Of a stretch of DNA of 64,000 nt, positions 24,434 to 32,703 are shown piece after piece (the first letter of the stretch is position 1; every line of letters starts with the position of its first letter). The position numbers and the translations under genes are program-made. This DNA comes from Nonomuraea sediminis (GTDB taxonomy: Bacteria; Actinomycetota; Actinomycetes; Streptosporangiales; Streptosporangiaceae). The notes under the pieces are model-generated. The model did no database searches, was not told where the DNA came from, and worked only from the letters and a program-made list of their open reading frames with translations. Location of the stretch: positions 186,001 to 250,000 of the forward strand of contig NZ_JAHDTI010000012.1 in NCBI RefSeq assembly GCF_018531495.1, in the 5' to 3' direction.

Positions 24434-26011
24434 GTGGCTGGGGAGACGGGCGTGGTGACGCCGTGCAAGCAGTGCGGGAAGCCGATCGAGCAGCGGCAGG
24501 GGAGGGGGCGGCCCAAGGAGTACTGCCCCGATGGGGAGTGTCAGGCGGCGGCGAAGCGGGAGCGGGAGTTGCGACGCGCGACGCCGGGGCTGGAGGGGGC
24601 GCTGGCCAGGGCGGAGCAGCTGTACGAGCGGATGGAGCAGGGGCTTGGCGCTGCGATCGAGCCGCTGGCCCGGGCGCTGGCCACCGAGTTGAGCCCGGCC
24701 GGTGTCGAGGCCAAGCTCAGCGCTGTGCAGGCGGAGGCGCACACGCGCGTCGCCATCGCACGCACCGAGCGGGAGCAGGCTTTCGAGCAGGTACGGCTGG
24801 CCAGAGAGGCGGCCGAGTACGCGCGAGTCGAGGCACGCGAGATGCGCGCCCAGGTGGAGGAGGCCCAGTCCGAGCGCGACACGGCCCTGGCCGATGCTGA
24901 GAAGGCCCGCGAGCAGGCCCTCGCCGCCCTGCGCGAGGCGGCGGCCACCGAACGACAGTCCGTCCAGGCCGTCGACGAGGCCAACCGCCGTGCCGCCCTG
25001 GCCGAGGAACGTACCCAGCTGGCCGAACAGCGCGCGGAAGAGGCCACCACCCGAGCCGACCAGGCGGAACAGCGCACCCTCGACGCGGAGCACCGTGCCG
25101 CTCAGGCCGACGAACGCACCGCCGAAGCCGAACGTCGTGCCGAGCGGCGCCTCGCGGAGGCCGAGCAGCAGATCGAGCAGGCAGGCCAGCGTGCTGCTGA
25201 ATCAGAGCGTCGCGCCGAGCAGGCAGACCAGCACGCAGCCGAGGCGGATCACCGCGCCGAGCAAGCGGAGCAACGCATCGCCGATGCCAAGCGTCACGCT
25301 GATCGGCGCGTCGCTGACGCCGAGGACCGGATCGAGCAGGCAGAGCGGCGTGCCGCGGATTCTGAGCGTGGCGCTGAAGAAGCCCGCCAACGGACCACTG
25401 ATGTCGAGCGCCGTGTCGAAGAGGCGAACCAGCGGACCGCTGAGGCCGAACGTCGGGTCCAGCAAGCCGACCAGCGTGCGATCGCGGCCCAGCAGCGCGC
25501 CGAGGAGGTCGAGCTGGCTCGCGACCAGGCGGTTCAGGAGTTGGCCGAACGGATCGAGCGTGCCCAGGTGGAAAGTAGGGCAGCGGAGACCCGAGCTGCC
25601 CAGGCCGAGCTGGATGCCACCTCACGCATCGCCGAGGTGCGCGAGGAAGCGGTCGCGGTTGTGGCCCGGGTGAAGGGAGAGGTGGAGCAGGCGCTGGCTG
25701 TGGCAGGGGCACGCGCCGAGGCGGCGGAGGCCGAACGCGACCGAGCCAACGAGCGCGCCACGCGAGCCGAACGCGCCACGACCAAGGCAGAGCGCGCAGC
25801 CGCGGAGATAGAGGTGGCACGCTCGGTCGCCGTGAAGGACGCCTCAAAGGCGACGGCCGCCCTCGAGGAACGCGACCGCCTGCACGCCGAACTACGTCTG
25901 GAACGCGCTCGCCTGGGGGACCTACGCTCCGAACTGCAGGCCGTACGCGAAGAAGCCGCGCAGCTACGCGAAAGAGCCGTGGCCGCAGAACTGGCCCACC
26001 GCCCAGACTGA
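24434..26011 (+). CDS. Zinc-ribbon plus long coiled-coil protein (525 aa)
   Basis: The N-terminus holds a CxxC pair (CKQCGKPIEQ) and a second pair in YCPDGEC, a likely zinc ribbon in the first 40 residues. From about 60 to the end the protein is an almost uninterrupted coiled coil rich in Ala, Glu, Arg and Gln, with repeats of the type AEQRAEEA, AERRAE and ADQRA in register, so the gene itself is internally repetitive. The C-terminus ends in LRERAVAAELAHRPD. Plasmid KfrA-like proteins and some cell-organisation proteins look like this, with a DNA-binding head and a filament-like coil. DNA or nucleoid binding is inference. Start at the GTG just after the AT-rich leader. Confidence 0.7.
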   Translation: MAGETGVVTPCKQCGKPIEQRQGRGRPKEYCPDGECQAAAKRERELRRATPGLEGALARAEQLYERMEQGLGAAIEPLARALATELSPAGVEAKLSAVQAEAHTRVAIARTEREQAFEQVRLAREAAEYARVEAREMRAQVEEAQSERDTALADAEKAREQALAALREAAATERQSVQAVDEANRRAALAEERTQLAEQRAEEATTRADQAEQRTLDAEHRAAQADERTAEAERRAERRLAEAEQQIEQAGQRAAESERRAEQADQHAAEADHRAEQAEQRIADAKRHADRRVADAEDRIEQAERRAADSERGAEEARQRTTDVERRVEEANQRTAEAERRVQQADQRAIAAQQRAEEVELARDQAVQELAERIERAQVESRAAETRAAQAELDATSRIAEVREEAVAVVARVKGEVEQALAVAGARAEAAEAERDRANERATRAERATTKAERAAAEIEVARSVAVKDASKATAALEERDRLHAELRLERARLGDLRSELQAVREEAAQLRERAVAAELAHRPD

Positions 26012-26109
26012 CGCCCGACACCCGAGGCAGCCCTGGAGGCTGTCACGCGCTGACCCAAGGTGCACTTGTTCCGCCCCGGCCCCCGGCCCTGGCCCTGGCG
26101 CGACCCTGG

Positions 26110-26132
26110 CCCCCGGCCCCGAGGGCCGGGGG
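26110..26132. terminator. Strong GC hairpin after the coiled-coil gene
   Basis: CCCCCGGCCC and its exact complement GGGCCGGGGG are separated by a 3-nt CGA loop, about 100 nt after the coiled-coil stop. There is no U-tract, as is common for actinomycete terminators. The flanks carry repeated CCTGGC/CCCGG units. Confidence 0.5.
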
Positions 26133-26372
26133 GGAGGGGATCTGGTTGCTCGGTCGGGTCGTTCGGCATTCGCGCCAACTGCCTCGGCCCAGGTGACCAT
26201 CTGTCAGCCACCAGGAATCAACCTGGTGATTCGGCGCTCGGGAGGGCGTGGCTTTTTGGCGTTGAAGGGCTCGTGGCAGGCCGATCCGCACCATCAGGCT
26301 CGCCACCTGGCGGCGGCCGCCTCCCATACGGCGGACGCCGGCCTGTCACTCGTTCCGATAGGCCATGAGTGT

Positions 26373-26515
26373 TCACCGAGAAGGGGGAGCTGGAACAGCG
26401 CCGAGTTGCTGCAGCTGTGAGAGGGCGTCGACGACTCCCCAGATCTCAGCGACTCGGCCGTCGGCGAAGCGGATGATGAAGATCTCCGCCCAGGCTGCCG
26501 TGCCCATCGTGAAGT
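26373..26515 (-). pseudogene. 3' fragment of a SnoaL-like (NTF2-fold) protein
   Basis: On the minus strand the last 45 or so codons read WAEIFIIRFADGRVAEIWGV followed by VDALSQLQQLG and a TGA at 26373-26375. This is the typical C-terminus of SnoaL-like cyclase/NTF2 proteins. Its 5' part is missing; the sequence switches at about 26510-26515 to a Tn3 transposase in the opposite orientation. It is therefore a truncated remnant. Confidence 0.65.
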
Positions 26516-27497
26516 TCTGGGGCGAGGGCCTGCTTGCCTCGGTGGACGGGCTGCGGTTCGTCGTCCCCGTCCGTACGGTAAGCGCGGCGCCGTCGCCGAA
26601 GTATTTCGGGTTCAAGCGGGGCATCACCTGGCTCAACGCCGTCAACAACCAGGTCGCGGGCATCGGGCAGATGGTCGTCCCGGGCACCCCGCGCGACTCA
26701 CTGCACATCCTGGACGGCGGGGTGAAGCCGGAGATGGGGGCGACTGACAACGCCTCGTACTCCGACATGGTGTTCGGCCTGTTCAAGATCCTCGGCTACA
26801 ACTTCAGCCCGCGGTTCCGCGACCTGGACGACCAGCGGTTCTGGCGGGCCACGATGCCCGGCGTCGAGACGGGCACGTACGGCGCGGTGCTGGACCTGGC
26901 GCGCAACCGGGTGAACTTGAACAAGGTGATCACGCAGTGGCCGGACATGCTGAAGGTCGCGGGTTCCCTGGTCACCAACCAGGTCCGCGCCTACGACCTG
27001 CTGCGCATGTTCGGACGCGAAGGGCGCCCGACTCCGCTGGGTGCGGCGTTCGCCGAGTACGGGCGGATCGCGAAGACCGAGCACCTGCTGCGGGTGGTCG
27101 ACCCGGTCGACGACACCTACCGGCGGCAGATGAACCGGCAGCTCACCGTGCAGGAGTCCCGCCACAAGCTGGCCCGTGACGTGTGCACGGCAAGCGCGGC
27201 ACCATCCACCAGGCATACCGCGACAGTATGGAGGACCAGCTCGGCGCGCTCGGTCTGGTCCTCAACGCCATCGTGCTCTGGACCACGCGGTACATCGACG
27301 CCGCCCAGCTCCAGACCGAAGGCCACGAGATCCGGGAGGAGGACATCGCCCGGCTCTCCCCGCTCAAACACCACAACCTGAACCTGCTCGGCCGCTACAG
27401 CTTCACCGCCAGCGTCCCGGCCGCCGACGCCCTGCGCCCGCTGCGCGATCCGGACGCGCCGGATCCGGACGAGGACGACGACGGCCGCGAGGACTGA
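26510..27497 (+). pseudogene. Tn3-family transposase, 3' fragment with a frameshift
   Basis: From about 26510 the frame reads ASVDGLRFVVPVRT, KYFGFKRGITWLN and DNASYSDMVFGL, the catalytic core of a Tn3-type transposase, and continues to the QESRHKLARDV catalytic-Glu region. Near 27186 one base is missing (TGCACGGC where TGCCACGGC is expected), and the C-terminus (GTIHQAYRDSMEDQLGALG onward) continues in another frame to 27497. About two thirds of the gene is absent at the 5' end. It resembles the 3' part of the copy at 50647-53622, but differs enough to be a separate element. Confidence 0.85.
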
Positions 27498-27558
27498 GCC
27501 GAGGCTTGTGCCCCCGGCCGCAGGTCGCTGAGCGGGGAACTGCGCGCGAAGGTGAGGG

Positions 27559-28692
27559 TCACGCGTCCTGTTCGGCGCCGGTCATCAGGGCGAGCAGCCT
27601 GTGGGGCGCATGGTCGTCGATCATGATCGTGTAGAAGCCGTCGTCGTCCGCTTCCACGGTGGCGGCGCGGGCGAACATGGCTTGTTCGTGCGCGGCGAGG
27701 GCGGCCTCCGCATCGCCGGGGCGTGCGGCGAGGGCCCGGCCGAGTTCAGCGCCGTCCTGCATGGCCAAGTTGGCGCCTTCGCCGTTCGGCGCCCGGAGGT
27801 GGGCGGCATCGCCGAGCAGGGTCACCCCCGGTATGCGGTCCCAGCGGTGCCCGGCCGGCAGTGTGAAGATAGGGCGCAGGGCCGGCGGGGTGTCGCTGTC
27901 GGTGATCAGGGCGGTGAGTTCGGGGGCCCAGCCGTCGAACTCCTTCGCGACCCGTACGGTGAGGGCTGTGGCATCGGTGGCATCAAAGTCGGCGAACCAG
28001 TCCTGGGGCTTCTTGAGCTGTGCGTAGGTGTGCAGGGTCCCGCTGCCCTCCCGGTGGGCCAGCAGTCCCCTCCCCGGTGCGAGGGCGAACAGCGATCCGG
28101 CCCCGACCGCCTCGGCGGAGGCGGGATGGCGGGTTCCTGCGTCGAAGAGGAACGTCTCCACGCTGCAGACGCCGAAGTACTCCGGAGCGGCCTCGGAGAG
28201 CAGCGGTCGTACGCGCGACCAGGCGCCGTCGGCACCGATGAGGAGGTCCGCGACAACAGTGGTGTCGTCGGCGAAGTCCACCTGGTGGCGGCCCTCGCCG
28301 AGAGCCCGCACCGCGGTGGCCTTGCGACCCCAGCGGACGGTGCCGGCGGGCAGGGAGTCGAGCAGCATCTGCCGCAGTTCGCCGCGCGGTGCCTCCGGGC
28401 GTTCGCCGCTTCCGTCGTCGGGCAGGTCGAGCAGCACGCTCCCCGCCTGGTCCATGACCCGGTACGCCTCCCGGCCCGGCAGGATCAGCTTGCGGAACTC
28501 CTCGATCAGACCGGCTGCTTCCAGAGCGGCCTGACCGCTCTGAGGGTGGAGGTCGAGCAGTCCGCCCTGGCGGCGGGTGTCCGGTGCGGGATCCGCCTCG
28601 TAGACCGCGGCCGGGATGCCGTACACATGCAGTACGCGGGCCAGTGTCAGGCCGCCCAGACCTGCTCCGATGATCGTGACAGGTGTCGTCAT
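27559..28692 (-). CDS. FAD-dependent monooxygenase, TetX-like (377 aa)
   Basis: The start ATG ends at 28692 with GGGAGGAAACC directly upstream; a longer reading to 28734 would run into the operator. Class A flavoprotein motifs are present: GAGLGGLTLAR near the N-terminus (FAD), a central DLLIGADGAWSRVR (DG motif), and LLGDAAHLRAPNGEGANLA (GD motif). These enzymes use NADPH and O2 to hydroxylate aromatic or polyketide-like substrates; the closest familiar family is TetX-type tetracycline-modifying monooxygenases. It is divergent from a TetR-family gene with paired operators between them, so it is probably induced by its substrate. Confidence 0.9.
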   Translation of the reverse strand: MTTPVTIIGAGLGGLTLARVLHVYGIPAAVYEADPAPDTRRQGGLLDLHPQSGQAALEAAGLIEEFRKLILPGREAYRVMDQAGSVLLDLPDDGSGERPEAPRGELRQMLLDSLPAGTVRWGRKATAVRALGEGRHQVDFADDTTVVADLLIGADGAWSRVRPLLSEAAPEYFGVCSVETFLFDAGTRHPASAEAVGAGSLFALAPGRGLLAHREGSGTLHTYAQLKKPQDWFADFDATDATALTVRVAKEFDGWAPELTALITDSDTPPALRPIFTLPAGHRWDRIPGVTLLGDAAHLRAPNGEGANLAMQDGAELGRALAARPGDAEAALAAHEQAMFARAATVEADDDGFYTIMIDDHAPHRLLALMTGAEQDA

Positions 28693-28732
28693 GGTTTCCT
28701 CCCTAGCCCCTTGGGGGTGCCGTGACGCCCTC

Positions 28733-28784
28733 ATTGGATCGCCACTCCAATCACGCTAACACGAAGTTGGATCGACGCTCCATT
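28733..28784. promoter_or_regulatory. Two TetR-type operators between monooxygenase and regulator genes
   Basis: Two 19-bp imperfect palindromes follow the pattern NTTGGA-N7-TCCANT: ATTGGA...TCCAAT at 28733-28751 (perfect 6-bp arms) and GTTGGA...TCCATT at 28766-28784. Their centres are 33 bp apart, about three helical turns, in the only space from which both genes could be transcribed. Confidence 0.7.
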
Positions 28785-28801
28785 CGTGCGATGCTGGGGT
28801 C

Positions 28802-29488
28802 ATGGTGAAGAGAACAGCGAAGGGATCTGCGCGGGCCCCGCGGCGGACGGACAGCCTGTCGAGGGAGCTGATCATCCAGACCGCGATCGAGATCCTGGAC
28901 AGCGGTGGCGAGAAGGCGCTGACGCTGCGCGCGCTCACCGTGCGCCTGAGCACCGGCTACGGAGCGATCTACCACCACGTCGCGGACAAGAGTGATCTGC
29001 TCGCGACGGCCGCTGACGACGTCATCACCGGCGTGCTGTCTGGCGCGGTCGCCGATGCGGACCCGCGCACTGCTCTGCGCGGCCTCGCCCTCGGCCTGTT
29101 CGATGCGATCGATGCCCACCCGTGGGTCGGGGCAGAATTCTCCCGCCAACCGTGGCGGCCCGCGCTGCTGGACTTCTACGAGAGCATCGGCCGCCTGCTG
29201 GACGCCCTCGACATTCCGGAGAAGGCGCGCTTTGACGCGGCCGGCACGCTCGTGAACTACGTCCTCGGCGTCGCCGCGCAGAACGCCGCGAACGCACGGC
29301 TCCTCGTAGGCAGCGACACAGACCGAGAGACCTTCCTGGAGAACGCTGCCACGCAATGGGCGCAGATCGACCCCGGCCGATACCCGTTCGTACACGCGGC
29401 GGCGACTCAGCTAGGCAAGCACGACGACCGCGAGCAATTCCTCATCGGGGTCGACATCTTCCTCGCCGGTATCGCAATCCTGCGCTAG
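28802..29488 (+). CDS. TetR-family repressor (228 aa)
   Basis: An N-terminal TetR helix-turn-helix is visible (LIIQTAIEILDSGGEKALTL, then LSTGYGAIYHHVADKSDLL), with a poorly conserved ligand-binding C-terminal domain. The start is the ATG at 28802, 17 nt after the second operator. It is divergent from the TetX-like monooxygenase, which it most likely represses together with itself through the operators at 28733-28784. The ligand is unknown. Confidence 0.9.
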   Translation: MVKRTAKGSARAPRRTDSLSRELIIQTAIEILDSGGEKALTLRALTVRLSTGYGAIYHHVADKSDLLATAADDVITGVLSGAVADADPRTALRGLALGLFDAIDAHPWVGAEFSRQPWRPALLDFYESIGRLLDALDIPEKARFDAAGTLVNYVLGVAAQNAANARLLVGSDTDRETFLENAATQWAQIDPGRYPFVHAAATQLGKHDDREQFLIGVDIFLAGIAILR

Positions 29489-29632
29489 AAGACCCCGACG
29501 CTCGCTGCCCTCGCGGCGCCAGCCACCGGACAAGCACTGCGAGGGCCAACCCACCGCTGACCCGCAGCGGCCTCCGTCACGCCCAGCCGGTTCGCGTCCT
29601 TACGCCGCAGCGCGATCAGATCGCGGTCGTCA

Positions 29633-30286
29633 TCATCGGATCGCGGTTCCCTCTCGCTTCGTCGCCCGACCGCTCGGTCCTGTCGGCAATCGATCGTTTG
29701 CCGACAGGGAGGCCGGCCGCATTGCGGCGCGGTGCACCAGGCCGTCCAAGATAAGGGTCAGGCCGGCCTCGAACGCCGACTCGTGGTCGATCACAGGCAT
29801 GTCCGCCGGTGGATCCGAGCCGTCGCCGGAGTCGGCGTCCGCCTGTTCCTCCAGGACGCTGCCGACCGTGAAACGGCCGGCGGCCAGCATCGCCATCTGG
29901 GCGTCCCGCTCAGGCACTCCGGAGGTGACCAGGAAGTCCATCTTGCGGCGGATCCGGTCGAGGTCGTTGGCAGGGGTGCTGCCTGCGTGGAGGCGTGCGC
30001 CGTCCCGGCGCATCAGCAGGGTGTGCCGGAAACTTCGCATGTTGTCCAGGAACCAGTCGCGCCAGTCGTCGTCGGGCGTCGGCAGCGCGGCGGCCGCATG
30101 CGGTGCCATCGCCGCATCCGCCATGGCGGCGAGGAGGTCCTTCTTGGTGCGGAAGTACCAGTAGAGCGAGGGCTGTTCGACGCCCAGCCGCTTCGCCAGC
30201 CGCCGCGTACTGACCGTGTCCAGCCCGACCTCGTCGAGCAGGTCGAGCGCCTCGGAGACGACGATCTCACGGTTCACCTTGGTCAC
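29633..30286 (-). CDS. TetR-class repressor with classical TetR C-terminal domain (217 aa)
   Basis: I chose the GTG ending at 30286, giving MTKVNREIVVSEALDLL, which lines up with the TetR start. The helix-turn-helix (LAKRLGVEQPSLYWYFRTK) and the ligand domain (SFRHTLLMRRDGARLHAG, GRFTVGSVLEEQ) follow the tetracycline-resistance TetR proteins closely over most of the length. The His of the RDGAKVH region that contacts tetracycline-magnesium is kept (RDGARLH), while the nearby Arg is changed. It faces a flavin monooxygenase gene across tetO-like operators. A tetracycline-type or other polyketide ligand is likely but unproven. Confidence 0.92.
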   Translation of the reverse strand: MTKVNREIVVSEALDLLDEVGLDTVSTRRLAKRLGVEQPSLYWYFRTKKDLLAAMADAAMAPHAAAALPTPDDDWRDWFLDNMRSFRHTLLMRRDGARLHAGSTPANDLDRIRRKMDFLVTSGVPERDAQMAMLAAGRFTVGSVLEEQADADSGDGSDPPADMPVIDHESAFEAGLTLILDGLVHRAAMRPASLSANDRLPTGPSGRATKREGTAIR

Positions 30287-30296
30287 GTTGACAAAT

Positions 30297-30340
30297 CTAT
30301 CACTGATAGGTGACTCTGGAGGAGAATCATTCACTGATAG
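30297..30340. promoter_or_regulatory. tetO-like operator pair
   Basis: CTATCA-C-TGATAG (30297-30309) is a perfect palindrome nearly identical to the core of classical tet operators. A second, half-conserved copy, TTCACTGATAG, ends at 30340. They lie between the TetR-class gene and the monooxygenase, overlapping both putative promoters. A GGAGGAG sequence at about 30318-30324 has no suitable start codon right behind it. Confidence 0.75.
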
Positions 30341-30349
30341 ATTTTTGGG

Positions 30350-31609
30350 GTGATGGGCATGGCAAACGGATCGGGAGCGCACCCCCTGCGGGTCCTTGTT
30401 GCCGGCGGCGGGATAGCGGGCCAGGCGCTGGCTTTCTGGCTCACGCGGGGCGGCCACAGGGTGACCGTCGTCGAACGCTTTCCGGTGCTGCGGGCCACCG
30501 GGGCGCAGGTCGACCTCCGGGGACAGGGCATCGAGGCCGTCGAGCGGATGGGGCTTCTTGACGCCGTCCGCGGCAAGCTGGTGGACGAGGCGGGTGTCGC
30601 CTTCGTCGACGCGCGCGGCAGGGCCAAGGCGACGATCATGGCCAACACCTCCGGCCGTGGCCGGCAGAGCCTCACGTCCGAGTACGAGATCATGCGCGGT
30701 GACCTGGTACGCATCCTGCACGACGCCACCGAGGACGACGCCGAGTACGTCTTCGGCGTGAGCGTGGACGGCTTCGAGCAGGACGGACAGAAGGTCATCG
30801 CGCACTTCTCCGACGGCTCCTCCGGCGAGTTCGACCTCCTGGTCGGCGCGGACGGGCAGGGATCGCGCATCCGGCAGGCGATCCTCCCGGCGGGCTTCGA
30901 CCCGTACTGGCGGCTCGGCATCCACATGGCCTACTGGTTCATCCCGCGCACAGCGTCCGACAGCAACATCCGGGACACCTACATGGTCCCGGGTGGCCGT
31001 CAGATCATGCGCCGCAGCCACAACCCGACCGAGACCCAGGTGTACTTCGTGATGCGGGAGGAGTCCGAGGAGGCCTCGGCGATCCACCGGAAACCCGTCG
31101 AGCGCCAGCGGGAGTTCTGGGCGAGCAGGTTCCGCGACGCGGGCTGGCAGACCGAGCGCTTCATCGACGGCATGCGGACGAGCCCCTTCTTCTACTCCCA
31201 GGAGATCGTCCAGGTCCGAATCGACACCTGGTACAAGGGCCGCGTGGTCCTGGCCGGCGACGCCGCCCACTGTGCCTCCCCTTACAGCGGCATGGGCATC
31301 TCCGGCGGACTGGTGGGCGCCTACGTCCTGGCCGGCGAGATCAACCGGCACCCTGGCGACCTGCCCACCGCACTGGCCAACTACGACAGCGTGCTGCGGC
31401 CCTTCGTCGATGAGATTCAGGGCGAAGTGAATCCGCGTCTCCTGCGCCTGGGCATGCCGATGACCCAGCGTGCGATCGACGCCTTCCAGGCCGCCACCGC
31501 ACTGGCCTGCTTTCTGCACGTTCCCGATCTCGCCGCGCGCTTTTCGAAGGAGGACCGCGGCGGCAGCTGGCAGCTCCCCGAGAACCCGGCGCTGATGAGC
31601 GCCGTCTGA
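30350..31609 (+). CDS. FAD-dependent monooxygenase, TetX-like (419 aa)
   Basis: Start candidates are GTG 30350, ATG 30353 and ATG 30359; the FAD-binding GGGIAGQALAFWLTR motif follows within 15-20 residues. The DG motif (LLVGADGQGSRIR) and GD motif (LAGDAAHCASPYSGMGISGG) identify a class A flavin monooxygenase. Its repressor gene is TetR-class and the operators are tetO-like, so substrate-induced control by a tetracycline-like or related aromatic compound is expected, for example oxidative inactivation. It differs from the neighbouring monooxygenase at 27559-28692 and is not a recent duplicate. Confidence 0.92.
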   Translation: MMGMANGSGAHPLRVLVAGGGIAGQALAFWLTRGGHRVTVVERFPVLRATGAQVDLRGQGIEAVERMGLLDAVRGKLVDEAGVAFVDARGRAKATIMANTSGRGRQSLTSEYEIMRGDLVRILHDATEDDAEYVFGVSVDGFEQDGQKVIAHFSDGSSGEFDLLVGADGQGSRIRQAILPAGFDPYWRLGIHMAYWFIPRTASDSNIRDTYMVPGGRQIMRRSHNPTETQVYFVMREESEEASAIHRKPVERQREFWASRFRDAGWQTERFIDGMRTSPFFYSQEIVQVRIDTWYKGRVVLAGDAAHCASPYSGMGISGGLVGAYVLAGEINRHPGDLPTALANYDSVLRPFVDEIQGEVNPRLLRLGMPMTQRAIDAFQAATALACFLHVPDLAARFSKEDRGGSWQLPENPALMSAV

Positions 31610-31765
31610 AAGCGGCCGGACATCGGGGACCGATGGCCGTCGCGAGTAGCACCGCAAGAATGAAGGCGCTGGCCCGCAGAGTGTTCAGCGCCCTGTCGCC
31701 TAATCCCGACACCCTTGATCGGCTACTGGCGGCTGGGGACACGTTCGGGAGCGGAGGGCCGATCA

Positions 31766-32534
31766 GTTGAGGAGATCGACCGGCACAACGCCGCCCTGCC
31801 GGCTTTCGTCACCGGTCTGGTGTCGGCGCGCAAGCAGAAGCTGCTACACGGCCGCAACCTCCAGGCACAGATTGGGTTCCCCCCGACGCCGACACCTACG
31901 GCATCCCGGTCACTCGCAAGACGATCTCCCCGCAGCCGCCCCGGACTAGTCCCGGAGACGGGGAGCCGTTCACGCCCGAGCCCGCACTCAGCGACGCCGA
32001 CTACGAGGCCGCCCTCCAGGTATTGGACGCCCAGCGCAACGCCCTGGGGCGCAACCCGTCGGGCGCGGCCGCAATGGATGAGGAGAGCATCCGCAACCTG
32101 CTGCTGGTCAGCCTCAACGCCCAGTTCAAGGGGACGGCCGCCGGGGAGTTGTTCAACGGCGCAGGCAAGACCGACATCCTCATCCGCGAACGCGACCGCA
32201 ACGTGTTCATCGGCGAACGCAAGGTGTGGGACGGCGCCCAAACCGTCACCCACGCCATCGACCAGTTGCTCGGCTACCTGGTGTGGCGCGACACCAAGGC
32301 CGCCCTGCTGATGTTCATCCGGACCAAGGACGTGACAGCGACCATCCAGTCCGCGCCACCGCCGCCATCGAAGCCCACCCCAACTACAAACAGCGCGGTA
32401 CGCATGACACTGACGGCCGCACCGACCTCGTGATGCATGCCAACTGCGACCCCGACCGTGAGATCAAGCTCGCGTTCCTGCCGTACGCTCTGCCTCGCGA
32501 CGCCACCAGCCGCTTCGCCAAGGCCAAGCGTTGA
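31766..32534 (+). pseudogene. Decayed PD-(D/E)XK nuclease-like gene
   Basis: Three frames join into one protein: EEIDRHNAALPAFVTGL onward, then after a shift near 31885 DADTYGIPVTRKTIS through KTDILIRERDRNVFIGERKV, then after a second shift near 32345 AAIEAHPNYKQRGTHD to DATSRFAKAKR and TGA at 32534. The central KTDILI...FIGERK segment looks like a PD-(D/E)XK nuclease core (Asp, then Glu-x-Lys). No credible start is seen, so the 5' end is also lost. The original function is unknown; a restriction or DNA-repair role is a guess. Confidence 0.6.
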
Positions 32535-32703
32535 GTACGGCGTCGCTCGCGCGGGCGGCAGCAGCATCGCGGCCAGGCGTGGCGTGCAGGCCGCGGTCGC
32601 TACCGCTTCGACGGGCTGATCGGCCATGCGGGTGATCCCATGCGACGACCCACTCACCTCGGTGGCCGGGCTGGGGGGCGTGGCCGTGGCCTGATGCGTC
32701 CGT

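Noticed and set aside
24434..26011. Internal DNA repetition considered as a tandem-repeat or CRISPR-like array
   Set aside because: The repeats are irregular and explained by the coiled-coil heptads of the encoded protein; there are no constant repeats with unique spacers.
26193..26420. Plus-strand frame with LVIRRSGGRGFLALKGSWQA
   Set aside because: It looks slightly protein-like and might be an old fragment, but I could not assign it and it has no start signals.
31661..31774. 37-codon ORF starting MKALARRVFSALSPN
   Set aside because: No ribosome binding site or recognisable motif; it overlaps the start of the decayed nuclease-like gene.
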